From positions 1 through 32,062 of IMG/VR virus record IMGVR_UViG_3300025168_000360: a stretch of 32,062 nt of DNA; one strand, 5' to 3'. The DNA is from a virus. Every line of letters starts with the position of its first letter. Positions within the stretch are counted from its first letter, which is position 1. The notes beneath the pieces were generated by a model, which saw nothing but the letters and a program-made list of their open reading frames with translations, made no database searches and had not been told where the DNA came from. Below are positions 7,211-15,056 of the stretch, piece after piece. The translations under genes were made by a program, and so were the position numbers.

Positions 7211-8122
7211 ATGACTTACAAGAATATCGACGCTGATGCTGGCGTATTTTTTGAGCACGAATTAGAAGCTGTAAAAAGCCGTGCATATGAAATTGAGTAC
7301 CCACAACTAATGGCTCGTACTGTATTCCCTGCTGCTGCACAACTTTCAGCTCCAGGTGCACAATCTGTAACTTACGAAATGTTTGATTTTGTAGGACAAG
7401 CAAAGATTCTACATAGTTACGCTGCGGACATCCCGATGGTAGAAGTTAAAGGTAACAGATATACTCGCCAAGTATATACTGAAGCTCTAGGTTTCAACTA
7501 CTCTATCGACGACATTGACGCTGCTAGAATGGCTGGCAAGCCTCTAAACGACATGAAAGCTAAGACTGTAAGACGTGGCCTTCTTAAATTAGAAGACACA
7601 ATTGCTTTCCATGGTGATTCTGCTACAGATATCCCATCTTTCTTAGAGAATCCAAACGTCAACACTATGACAATCGACGCTGAGTGGACTAAAGGTACTG
7701 CTACTGGTCAAGACATCATTGACGATCTTCTAGCGATGGAGCAATCAATCATTGAGAACTCTAACGGCGTTGAAGCTCCGAACACTCTAGTTCTTTGCCC
7801 AGAAACTTACGCTACACTAGCAATGACTATCCACACTGATGGTGTAGACAAAACTGTTCTTGCTCACTTCCTAGACAACTCTGCTTACATCAGTTCTGTA
7901 CTTTCTGTACCTAACTTTAAAGTTGGTGGACTTAAAGACGGCGACCGTTATGCAATGATGTATGACCGTTCTCCAGACAAGCTATGGTTAGAAGTTGTTA
8001 AAGACGTAACTTTCCTACCAGCTCAAGAAAAGGCACTTATGTTCCAAGTTCCAGCATACATGAAAACTGCTGGCGTTATCTGCCCTTTCCCTAAGTCTGT
8101 ATGTATTGTTAAGGGCGTATAA
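7211..8122 (+). CDS. Major capsid protein, DUF2184 family
   Basis: The product has 303 residues, expected to take the HK97 fold. Recognisable family segments are YPQLMARTVFPAAA, then VTYEMFDFVGQAKIL, a YTRQVYTEALGFNYSIDDI block and KLEDTIAFHGD in the middle, and ALMFQVPAYMKTAGV near the C-terminus. The ribosome site AAGGAAG (7199-7205) is five bases from the ATG, as expected for a very abundant protein. Codons are noticeably regular (many Gct, Cta and act choices), again fitting high expression. A strong UACG-loop hairpin follows the stop codon by about 22 bases and probably protects or ends this mRNA. Confidence 0.92.
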   Translation: MTYKNIDADAGVFFEHELEAVKSRAYEIEYPQLMARTVFPAAAQLSAPGAQSVTYEMFDFVGQAKILHSYAADIPMVEVKGNRYTRQVYTEALGFNYSIDDIDAARMAGKPLNDMKAKTVRRGLLKLEDTIAFHGDSATDIPSFLENPNVNTMTIDAEWTKGTATGQDIIDDLLAMEQSIIENSNGVEAPNTLVLCPETYATLAMTIHTDGVDKTVLAHFLDNSAYISSVLSVPNFKVGGLKDGDRYAMMYDRSPDKLWLEVVKDVTFLPAQEKALMFQVPAYMKTAGVICPFPKSVCIVKGV

Positions 8123-8144
8123 TCATTACGATTTTTCGCGCTTC

Positions 8145-8164
8145 GCCTAGCCTACGGGCTAGGC
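8145..8164 (+). terminator. Stable UACG-tetraloop hairpin after the capsid gene
   Basis: GCCTAGCC (8145-8152) and GGCTAGGC (8157-8164) are perfectly complementary around TACG, giving a C(UACG)G loop of the unusually stable UNCG class. It is followed by TCTTTC rather than a T run, so it is either a weak terminator or an mRNA 3' end stabiliser that lets capsid mRNA accumulate above the downstream neck genes. Confidence 0.65.
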
Positions 8165-8189
8165 TCTTTCACTTATTATGGAGATTAAT

Positions 8190-8549
8190 ATGATTCACGT
8201 AGAAGTATTACAACCACGCACCGTTACTATGGGTCGCAGAGAAACTATGATTCACCTTCAAGGTGGAATGAATATGGTAGACGAAGACAAATGGGAACTA
8301 CTAGAAAAGCATAGAAAAGGTGAAGTTGAACTTGCAGAAAAGCGAAATTTAATACGAGTTCACAGGTCAAAGAGTGGTAAAATAAGTAAAAAGATAATTA
8401 CAAATTGTTATCTCCCAGACGACTTAAAAGCAATGAGAAGCAAAACGAAGTCTGCTGCTTTACTTAAAGCAATCGACGCTCAGCTAGAGTTGATTTTGGG
8501 GGATTTAGATTCACCAAAGAAAAGCCTTAAAGACGAGTTAGGGCTTTAA
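8190..8549 (+). CDS. Unknown small head protein candidate
   Basis: The product has 119 residues from ATG 8190, which has GGAG at 8180-8183 six bases upstream. An in-frame ATG at 8178 overlaps that ribosome site and is unlikely to be used. The N-terminal half (VEVLQPRTVTM, then IHLQGGMNMVDEDKWELL) looks like a small beta domain, and the C-terminal half is basic and helical (AMRSKTKSAALLKAID). It sits between the major capsid gene and the DUF4054 adaptor, where minor head proteins are often encoded. I do not recognise a family. Confidence 0.65.
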   Translation: MIHVEVLQPRTVTMGRRETMIHLQGGMNMVDEDKWELLEKHRKGEVELAEKRNLIRVHRSKSGKISKKIITNCYLPDDLKAMRSKTKSAALLKAIDAQLELILGDLDSPKKSLKDELGL

Positions 8550-8564
8550 ATATGAGGTAAAGCT

Positions 8565-9026
8565 ATGGCCTATGAAGATGTAACCCCTGCTTACGTTAAT
8601 CTTGTGTCGTACAATAAATACGCTGGTCAAACTGCCGACCAAGTGAACTTCGACGCCGTCAAACAAATGATGAGCGTTTATTGTAACTCGAACACAGAAG
8701 CACTTCCTGATCGCAAATACACTCATGGCCTAGCTTTGCTTATTTGCCACTACTACGCTATTGGCTCTCTGGTAAATCCAGAAGAAATTGACGATGGCGG
8801 TGGCGGCGGTGGCGATCTTGAAGGCATTAGAGGTCCTATCACAAAAGAAGTCGTAGGTGACATCGAGGTTACTTACGCAGATCTCACAGAAAGAAATTCA
8901 TCCCAAGGTGGAACTGGTGGAAACGGAAACGATTTTGACCGTCATGCTTGGCTCCAGAAGTCTATCTACGGCCTTCAATACTTACGCTTGCTAAAATCAT
9001 TCGGCAATAGACCTATTATTGTTTAG
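8565..9026 (+). CDS. Head-tail adaptor, DUF4054 family
   Basis: The product has 153 residues. It has the compact helical pattern of DUF4054 adaptors: a segment with FDAVKQMMSVYCNSN, then ALLICHYYAIGS, and a C-terminal helix with WLQKSIYGLQYLRLLKSF. Such proteins form the ring between the portal and the neck. A run of six glycines (DDGGGGGGD, about residues 76-84) forms a flexible insert between helices, and a second Gly/Asn-rich loop precedes the last helix. GAGG at 8553-8556 is the ribosome site. Position after the capsid and before the neck proteins agrees with the call. Confidence 0.78.
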   Translation: MAYEDVTPAYVNLVSYNKYAGQTADQVNFDAVKQMMSVYCNSNTEALPDRKYTHGLALLICHYYAIGSLVNPEEIDDGGGGGGDLEGIRGPITKEVVGDIEVTYADLTERNSSQGGTGGNGNDFDRHAWLQKSIYGLQYLRLLKSFGNRPIIV

Positions 9027-9034
9027 GAAAAAAA

Positions 9035-9391
9035 ATGTATTCAGGAATGACTATAAGAAAAACCAGCGTGACCGTTACTTCTTTTGAGAGTAGTGGTTAC
9101 GTGAATGGTAAATATGTGCAGGGCGCAGAAACAACAAAAGACATCCAGGCTGTTGTTATGCGCTGCTCTATGAAAGAAAGACAATTAATGGCAGAAGGTT
9201 TTAGAGGGCGTGAAACTCTTAAGCTTTATTTCTCGCCTGAAGACTTCAAAGAGATAGAAATGGGGGATACCGAAAAGGCGTCTACCTTTACTATAAACGG
9301 GAAAGTCTATGAGCAAATGTCTACTGAGCACTGGGACCAATTAATTGAACACACCAAGGTTCAAGTAGTGAGGAAAGAAGGCGATTACTAA
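9035..9391 (+). CDS. Neck/head-closure protein (probable)
   Basis: The product has 118 residues, beta-rich, with TFTINGKVYEQMSTEHWDQ near the C-terminus, a pattern common in small head-closure proteins that plug or extend the adaptor ring. The ribosome site AGGA overlaps the previous stop codon region (9025-9028), six bases from the ATG. The start codon of the next gene overlaps this stop codon (TAATG). No firm family is recognised from sequence; the assignment rests mainly on size and position between the adaptor and the tail-completion gene. Confidence 0.6.
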   Translation: MYSGMTIRKTSVTVTSFESSGYVNGKYVQGAETTKDIQAVVMRCSMKERQLMAEGFRGRETLKLYFSPEDFKEIEMGDTEKASTFTINGKVYEQMSTEHWDQLIEHTKVQVVRKEGDY

Positions 9392-10029
9392 TGGCTGCTT
9401 TTGATGAATTATCGACAATCGAATTTATAAGTTGGTGTGGTGAGCAGATCAAACATCTTGAAAAAGAGATGGCTAAGTCCGCTTCCATGCACCTTGATGT
9501 CGGTGTAATTGATTACGAAAAAGGTTCGCCATTTACAGACGGTATTGATGCTACTGTGCAAAAAGTAGTCGCTAAAAAAGACCCTGACGGGAATGTTTAC
9601 GAAGAAGAAGACCCGAATGTTAAGCTTGGTGACGTTGCTCATATGCACGAATACGGATTTATTAACGCCCAAGGCAACATTATTCCTGAGCGTTCATTTA
9701 TTCGCTCTACGGCAGCGCAGGAAAAAGAGTTCATTACAAACACTTTTTGGCGAACAATAGACAAGCAAATGCACGCTCGTGGCGACATGAGGGATATCAA
9801 TATAAGAAAGGCTTACAAGCACATTGGCGAAATACTACAAGACCAGGTAAGAAACACGTTTAAAACGTCTTACGGCGGTCGCTGGGAGCCTCTTGCAGAC
9901 CCTACTAGAGATGGTAGAACTACAAATGGTAAACCTCTAAGAGATACGTATGAATTGATGGCTTCAATAGCAGCTAGAATAGGTACAAGTCAGTACGATA
10001 CTGAAGCTACCGTAACAATAGAAATGTAG
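9391..10029 (+). CDS. Tail completion/virion morphogenesis protein (gp10-like)
   Basis: The product has 212 residues. The centre has the motif GDVAHMHEYGF followed by IPERSFIRST, typical of HK97 gp10-like and Mu-type virion morphogenesis proteins, and the C-terminal part has GGRWEPLADPT and GKPLRDTYELMASI, also typical. These proteins finish the head-proximal end of the tail. The start is coupled to the upstream stop codon by TAATG. An acidic insert (residues about 58-76, DPDGNVYEEEDP) precedes the motif. Confidence 0.82.
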   Translation: MAAFDELSTIEFISWCGEQIKHLEKEMAKSASMHLDVGVIDYEKGSPFTDGIDATVQKVVAKKDPDGNVYEEEDPNVKLGDVAHMHEYGFINAQGNIIPERSFIRSTAAQEKEFITNTFWRTIDKQMHARGDMRDINIRKAYKHIGEILQDQVRNTFKTSYGGRWEPLADPTRDGRTTNGKPLRDTYELMASIAARIGTSQYDTEATVTIEM

Positions 10030-10037
10030 GTGAAAAC

Positions 10038-10544
10038 ATGACTATAAATATTAAAAATGTTTTAGAGCCATCAATCAGAGATTTAATAATAAACGCATCA
10101 GGCTTAAGTGGTGATAATGTTATCTTTTATCATCCAAATGCACCACGACCATCGTTCCCTTATGCTACAATTAATTATCTCGCAACGAGTAAGAATATTA
10201 ACGATTGGCAGACAATGAATACCGATACTGGTCTTCTGGAATTGTTTGGTATTAGAGATATGACTTACTCTGTGAAGTTTTACGGTGAGGGTGCTTTTGA
10301 TTTAGCAAATAAAGTACAATCTCACATGTTTTTAAATACTAATAGACAAGCTCTATATAATGGTTCAGGTACTTCTATACTAAGAGCAAAGTCTGTGATG
10401 AACGACTATCAACTTGTAAACTCAAGATTTGAAGAGCGTTCTGTTTTAGATATAGTTTTTAATGTTGCCTTCGAGAATGGGGAAGTCACAGAAGATGTTG
10501 GTTATTTTGACCAGGTCGAGGTAATATGGGAAAATAAACCTTAA
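10038..10544 (+). CDS. Tail terminator protein (LIC_12616-like)
   Basis: The product has 168 residues. The segment APRPSFPYATINYL is characteristic of the neck/tail-terminator proteins that cap the tail tube and stop its growth; TYSVKFYGEGAFDLANKVQ and FEERSVLDIVFNVAF fit the same small alpha/beta fold. It is placed immediately before the sheath gene, the usual position. It starts nine bases after the previous stop codon. Confidence in the general role is good; the exact subfamily is less certain. Confidence 0.78.
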   Translation: MTINIKNVLEPSIRDLIINASGLSGDNVIFYHPNAPRPSFPYATINYLATSKNINDWQTMNTDTGLLELFGIRDMTYSVKFYGEGAFDLANKVQSHMFLNTNRQALYNGSGTSILRAKSVMNDYQLVNSRFEERSVLDIVFNVAFENGEVTEDVGYFDQVEVIWENKP

Positions 10545-10562
10545 TTATTTATTGGAGTTTTT

Positions 10563-11624
10563 ATGCCAAGTCTTTCAACAATAGTGGATGTTGATATCAC
10601 ACTATCAAGCGGTGCTGTCGCAACAAAGGGTTTTAATAGCCTTTGCTTGCTAGGCAAGAGTACAAGTTTTGAAACAGGTTTCGTATTAAGTGAAGTCAGA
10701 GTTTATTCTACTATTGAAGAAGTAGTTGGTGACTCCGATATTAAAGCTGACGGTGAAATCTACAAAATGGCTCAAATTGCTTTCAAGCAACAGCCATCAA
10801 TGGACAGTCTTTACATCGGCCATCTATCGGCAGCAGCAGAAGCTTTGACGGTTACTGAAGTCAACGATTTGCTTGAGTCAAACAACGAGTGGTTTGGGTA
10901 TGCTGGGGAGTTCAATGAAGCTGCTGACATTTCTACATTAGATATTAACTTATCTGGTAAGTACGGATTCTTCCTAATCGAAGAAGCAGTAGGCTCACTT
11001 CCTAGTGGTTTAGATGCGCTTTCTCACTATTCATCTCTATGGCACACAAAGTCTACAAAGACTGCTGGTGAAAAGTATGTGAACGTAGCTGTAGCGTCAA
11101 GACTTCTTGCGTTGCAACCAGGTTCATACACAGGTGCTTTTAAAGAATTAGTAGGGGTTGAAGCTTCTCAGTACACAACTACAGAAGAAGGTCTTTTAAG
11201 ACCTGCTGGCAACTCTCCAGCATGTAAAATCAACCAATACAGTGTAACTGCTGGTAGAGCAATCACATGGCCTGCTCAAACAGCTTCAGTTCAAAGCGTA
11301 GGTTTTATTGATACTTATATCGGTACATTATTCTTACAAGCTAGACTAGAAGAAGATGTTTATTCTGTATTTGTTCAGCAGCCAAAAATCCCTTATACAC
11401 CTGCTGGTGCTCAGTCTATCATTGCTGCTGTTAGTGCAAGATTAGATCAAAGTGTAAGAGAAGGGTTTTTAAAAGCACAACCTGCTCCAGTTGTAGAGCT
11501 TCCTGACTTCTCAACGATTCCTGATACTGCTGTTAGCTCTCGTATGCTTCCAGATATCAAGTTTTTTGCAGAAGCAGCAGGTGCAATCCACACTGTTAAA
11601 ATAGCAGGCAATGTATCTATATAG
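10563..11624 (+). CDS. Tail sheath protein, DUF3383 family
   Basis: The product has 353 residues. The N-terminal segment with ALSSGAV-like beta strands, the AQIAFKQQPSMDSLYIGHL segment and the central WFGYAGEFNEAADI match the DUF3383 sheath proteins of small myoviruses. The C-terminal half has AGRAITWPAQTASVQSVGF and ends in a beta strand HTVKIAGNVSI, as expected for the handshake arm of a contractile sheath. The sheath makes this a contractile-tailed phage. GGAG at 10554-10557, five bases from the ATG, is a strong ribosome site. The tube gene follows. Confidence 0.87.
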   Translation: MPSLSTIVDVDITLSSGAVATKGFNSLCLLGKSTSFETGFVLSEVRVYSTIEEVVGDSDIKADGEIYKMAQIAFKQQPSMDSLYIGHLSAAAEALTVTEVNDLLESNNEWFGYAGEFNEAADISTLDINLSGKYGFFLIEEAVGSLPSGLDALSHYSSLWHTKSTKTAGEKYVNVAVASRLLALQPGSYTGAFKELVGVEASQYTTTEEGLLRPAGNSPACKINQYSVTAGRAITWPAQTASVQSVGFIDTYIGTLFLQARLEEDVYSVFVQQPKIPYTPAGAQSIIAAVSARLDQSVREGFLKAQPAPVVELPDFSTIPDTAVSSRMLPDIKFFAEAAGAIHTVKIAGNVSI

Positions 11625-11651
11625 CATAACCAATAAAAAGGAAGGAATAAT

Positions 11652-12191
11652 ATGTCAACTTCAGCAATAAGAGTATTTGACCCTAAAGACGTTACAATCA
11701 CATGGGGTACTCATTTAATATCTGGTTTCGCAGAAGAAAAAATCTCTATCTCTTACCAGGATGATGCTTTTGATCTAGCAATTGGATGTGATGGTGAAGC
11801 AAGTCGTGTTCGTAAGAATAACAACTCAGCTACTATGACTGTAACTTTACAACAAACTTCTCCATCTAACGACTTCTTGTCTTTAATGGCTTTAGCTGAC
11901 CGTGTAAGTTCTTTAGGTATCTTACCTTTCACGCTAATCGACTATTCAGGCCAAACTAAGTGTTTCGCACCAAGTGCATACCTTACAAAAACTCCTGACA
12001 TGTCTCTATCTAACACTAACCAAACTATTCAGTGGGTATTCATCACTGATAATCTTGGGTGGCACATTGGTTCTAATATGGAGAATCCAATAGGGCCTCA
12101 AGCTGCGGTTAGTGTGCAAGAGCTTGCTAAAAGAGATATGAGGCCGCCTGCTGGTGCAAGAGGACAAACGTTCCCTAACCCGTTCTCATAA
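11652..12191 (+). CDS. Tail tube protein
   Basis: The product has 179 residues. The run DPKDVTITWGTHLISGFAEE at the N-terminus, a beta-rich core and the TNQTIQWVFITDNLGWHIGS segment fit the tube proteins of the DUF3277 type encoded directly after DUF3383 sheaths. It forms the inner tube through which DNA passes. GGAAGGA just upstream of the ATG is a strong ribosome site, in line with high copy number. The last ~30 residues are Pro/Gly/Arg-rich (MRPPAGARGQTFPNPFS) and probably extended. A palindrome with a promoter follows immediately after the stop codon. Confidence 0.82.
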   Translation: MSTSAIRVFDPKDVTITWGTHLISGFAEEKISISYQDDAFDLAIGCDGEASRVRKNNNSATMTVTLQQTSPSNDFLSLMALADRVSSLGILPFTLIDYSGQTKCFAPSAYLTKTPDMSLSNTNQTIQWVFITDNLGWHIGSNMENPIGPQAAVSVQELAKRDMRPPAGARGQTFPNPFS

Positions 12192-12197
12192 TCTCAT

Positions 12198-12252
12198 AAA
12201 TATCCTGTATTTGTTTATGCTATAAATGGTATAAATAAATCAGGATATTTTT
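12198..12252 (+). promoter_or_regulatory. Promoter in the loop of a long inverted repeat
   Basis: The arms 12198-12218 and 12231-12250 pair over about 20 bases: the outer 10 (AAATATCCTG/CAGGATATTT) are perfect, the inner part has one bulged T and one G-U pair. The loop holds ATGCTATAAATGG, the extended -10 motif (TGCTATAAA). TTTTT at 12248-12252 follows the stem, so the RNA may also act as an AT-rich terminator of the sheath-tube transcript. There is no clear -35 box. Confidence 0.6.
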
Positions 12253-12271
12253 ATTTCAAATGAGGTTATTC

Positions 12272-12679
12272 ATGGAAAATGTAGAAATTACGCTACAAGG
12301 TAAGCAAGTTGTTATCTTCCCATTCGCAGCAATGCAAGGCTGGAAACTAACACGTAGATTAATGTCTGTACTTGGTCCTGTTATGGGCGAAGCAGGATTA
12401 GGTGAAGGTGGTATAGCAGGTGCTATCGGTATCTTATTTGACCGATTAACTGAAGAAGAAATGGAAAAATTACTTCTTGAGCTAACGAGTCAGGTTACAA
12501 TTGATGGTCACAAGTGTAACTTCAATCGTGATTTAGGTGTAAATAAGTTTACTGTCGATTTAATCGAGGAAGTCATCAAAGCTAACTTTGAAGAGTTTTT
12601 TACAATGGTTCAAGACAAAGTAGGCGATTTCTTGGACACGAATCTAGCGATAGCGGAGAAAGCAGAGGAGAGTCAATAG
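12272..12679 (+). CDS. Tail assembly chaperone, short form
   Basis: The product has 135 residues from ATG 12272, with GAGG at 12262-12265 six bases upstream; an earlier ATG at 12260 overlaps the ribosome site. The protein has a beta start (ENVEITLQGKQVVIFPF), a hydrophobic helical middle (GAIGILFDRLTEEEMEKLL) and an acidic helical end, as in the G-type tail chaperones that coat the tape measure before the tube forms. It lies directly upstream of the tape measure gene. The -1 frame is open from 12592 past the stop codon, indicating a longer chaperone made by frameshift (next entry). Confidence 0.75.
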   Translation: MENVEITLQGKQVVIFPFAAMQGWKLTRRLMSVLGPVMGEAGLGEGGIAGAIGILFDRLTEEEMEKLLLELTSQVTIDGHKCNFNRDLGVNKFTVDLIEEVIKANFEEFFTMVQDKVGDFLDTNLAIAEKAEESQ

Positions 12680-12873
12680 ACATCCCTGAAACCGTTGCAG
12701 ATGCCTTCTTGTGGAGGCCTGTTGTTCAACGCTATATCAGCTACCATGATTTGACTATTATGCCTTTCAAAGATTTCTTAGACCTTCAAGAAATGATAAC
12801 ATTGAAGGAATACATGAAGTCAAAAACTGTAACTGGTATTGCCGAAGCAGCACTTGGCAGTATCACTGATTAA
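12676..12873 (+). CDS. Tail assembly chaperone extension, read by -1 frameshift (candidate)
   Basis: After the TAG at 12677 the -1 frame encodes 65 clean residues to TAA 12871: IDIPETVADAFLWRPVVQR, then Tyr/His-rich helices and a C-terminus ending AEAALGSITD. FLWRPVV followed by helices is the style of the T part of G-T chaperone fusions (lambda G/GT logic). No ATG, GTG or TTG with a ribosome site precedes the conserved start; AGAGGAG (12664-12670) lies five bases before an ATA. The start given here is only where clean coding begins. No canonical X-XXY-YYZ heptamer is visible; GTTTTTTA at 12595 is the nearest. A sequencing error or re-initiation is possible. Confidence 0.55.
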   Translation: MDIPETVADAFLWRPVVQRYISYHDLTIMPFKDFLDLQEMITLKEYMKSKTVTGIAEAALGSITD

Positions 12874-12887
12874 TATTTGGAGATACG

Positions 12888-15056
12888 ATGGCTAAAGAAA
12901 CCTTTATGTCACTGACGGCAAAACACTTGCCGAAACTCGTGCCATTACTTAAGCAGGTAAAGAAGAACACTGCTGATTGGAGTAAAGAGGCTTTCAAGTC
13001 TGCTACTGCTTCTGACAAACTCACAAAGTCTATAGACAAGCAGTCTAAGGCCGTAAAGGAGTTAAACCAAGATCAGAAGCTAAAGATAGAGCTTGAACAG
13101 CGTAACAGAAGGGCGACATTAGCCAACGCTAAGGCCAACACAATTGCAGCTAAGTCCATCAAGGCGAGGTCAAGCCGCCTTGTTGAGCTTACTCAAAAAA
13201 CAAAGTCATATACAAACGCCATAAAAAAACTTAACCATCATTCATCTATCAATGATTGGAATGGTATTGCTGGCAAGACTGCTACTAAGACAACTCGCAA
13301 GAGACTAAACATGTCAGCAGCAGTGGGGAATAAGAGGCGTACAAAGTCTACTTTCACGGATGCCCCTAGACCATCTACTATAGAAGATCTAGAGCTTCCA
13401 CCTCCAGCAAAGATAGCTAAGACTATAGGACTATTCCAAAGACTAGTAAGAGTTCAAAGAAGAGTCGGTAACGGCTTTCGTTCGTTTGGTAGAATAATAA
13501 GAAAGACGACTACATTTGTCTTTCGTCTCGCTAGAGCAACAGCTAAAGCCTTACTACCTCTTGATGCTTTCAGTGGCGCAATCTTAAAGATGAAATTATA
13601 CGGCTCAATGATGAGTGGTGTAGGTAAAGGTTTTGGCCTTTTAAATGACTCTATGAACTTAGCTGGTACACGTCAGCAAATGCAACAGTTCTTCAAGTTG
13701 CAGCTTCGTGGTGATGGTGCAGGAGCCGATCAGCTTCTAGGTGACATTACTAGTTTCTCATCTAAATCACCGTTTACAATAACTCAGTCTCGTGGCTTCT
13801 ACGGTAAGCTACTACAGGTTATGAACGGTTCGGGAATGGCTCTTGGAACGAAAAGTGACAGGTTCGGTAATCTTACTGAATTAGTGAGAATGTTTGGTGA
13901 TGCCGCAGGTGGCGACACGACAAGGATGTCTAGAATCGTTGTGACTATGTCTCAGATGTTATCTCGTGGTAAAGGTAACGAACTTGACTTCAGAGAATTA
14001 GCTAACTCCTTAGTTGATCTTAAGCCAATACTTAGAAAGATTATGGGCTTAGGTAAAGGTCAGGAATTTGAAGCTTCTAAAGTAGATCGTGCAATGATGC
14101 TTCAAGCGTTTAAAATGTATACGACAGGCGATGGACCTATGGCAGGTTCCATGGCGGCATCAATGAACACGTGGCCTGGTATTCTTTCTAACCTGAAAGA
14201 TATGATTATCACCTTCAAGGAAGAAGTTGGTAGACCTATGGTAGCTACGTTTGGACCTATACTTAGAAGTTTTAGAGATGCTTTCAATACACCTGAGATG
14301 AAAAAATCCTTCCGCTTGTTTGGTAGATGGATGGCTCAAACTGGTCTTACATTTACTCGTGTCATCAAGAGTCTTTTCGGCGGCGGTAAATTTGGAGGAT
14401 TCCTTCCAGGTCTAGGTAAGTCGATTAACATGATCGCACTTTATTTTGAAGATTTCTTGAAACTTATTAGAGGGCAAGATTCTGCTATTGGTAAGGCTAC
14501 AGGCTTTGGAGAAACTTGGAAAAGTGTCCTTAAGTTCTTTAACACAGCATGGGTATGGATGCAGAAGCTTGTCACTGTAGGCCCATGGAAGATGTTCACA
14601 GATATGATGAAAGGTATCATTAAAGATTTTTGGGAAAAGGGTAAAGAGTTTGTTAAGACTTTATTCTTCGATATAAGTACTGGTTTATTTGGTATCAGAG
14701 AGCCAATGCCCGATGCTGAGGGAATGAAAAAATTCGAGAAGATGACCCCTACGCAGCTTATGGACTACATGCACCGTGAGGATATGCAAGAAAACCATGA
14801 GCTTGGCAACAAGCTTCAAGAAATCTACAACAGAAAAACTAATGACGGCATGGGCTTCTTAGGTCAAGGTTTTAATAATTACGCTTCGATGTCTGGCATG
14901 GGTAGCTACTCACTTGCAGGTGGATATAGCTTAGGTGGTGGTGGTATGCAAATACAGCAAAACAACCACATCTATACCAACGAGGCAGCAGGCTCAATTA
15001 ATGATAGACTAGTATCTCAATTAGCTAGTGTTGAAGCTTATGAAGGGAGTTTCTAA
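12888..15056 (+). CDS. Tape measure protein
   Basis: The product has 722 residues. The N-terminal ~150 are strongly basic and helical (many Lys/Ser/Thr). The centre, about residues 245-475, matches the tape measure domain: ITSFSSKSPFTITQSRGFYG, LTELVRMFGDAAGG, ELDFRELANSL and GILSNLKDMIITFKEEVGRP. The C-terminal part has Gly/Met-rich loops (SLAGGYSLGGGG). At about 0.15 nm per residue the tail would be close to 110 nm. The protein spans the tube and is ejected with the DNA. The stop codon overlaps the next start (TAATG). Confidence 0.9.
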   Translation: MAKETFMSLTAKHLPKLVPLLKQVKKNTADWSKEAFKSATASDKLTKSIDKQSKAVKELNQDQKLKIELEQRNRRATLANAKANTIAAKSIKARSSRLVELTQKTKSYTNAIKKLNHHSSINDWNGIAGKTATKTTRKRLNMSAAVGNKRRTKSTFTDAPRPSTIEDLELPPPAKIAKTIGLFQRLVRVQRRVGNGFRSFGRIIRKTTTFVFRLARATAKALLPLDAFSGAILKMKLYGSMMSGVGKGFGLLNDSMNLAGTRQQMQQFFKLQLRGDGAGADQLLGDITSFSSKSPFTITQSRGFYGKLLQVMNGSGMALGTKSDRFGNLTELVRMFGDAAGGDTTRMSRIVVTMSQMLSRGKGNELDFRELANSLVDLKPILRKIMGLGKGQEFEASKVDRAMMLQAFKMYTTGDGPMAGSMAASMNTWPGILSNLKDMIITFKEEVGRPMVATFGPILRSFRDAFNTPEMKKSFRLFGRWMAQTGLTFTRVIKSLFGGGKFGGFLPGLGKSINMIALYFEDFLKLIRGQDSAIGKATGFGETWKSVLKFFNTAWVWMQKLVTVGPWKMFTDMMKGIIKDFWEKGKEFVKTLFFDISTGLFGIREPMPDAEGMKKFEKMTPTQLMDYMHREDMQENHELGNKLQEIYNRKTNDGMGFLGQGFNNYASMSGMGSYSLAGGYSLGGGGMQIQQNNHIYTNEAAGSINDRLVSQLASVEAYEGSF

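Noticed and set aside
8118-8123. TATAAT overlapping the capsid stop codon
   Set aside because: There is no TG extension or -35 box at a usable distance, and the strong hairpin lies between it and the next gene.
12230-12237. Exact TATAAATA like a T4 late promoter
   Set aside because: It lies in an AT-rich inverted-repeat arm, and no other copy precedes late genes here; the rest of the phage is not T4-like.
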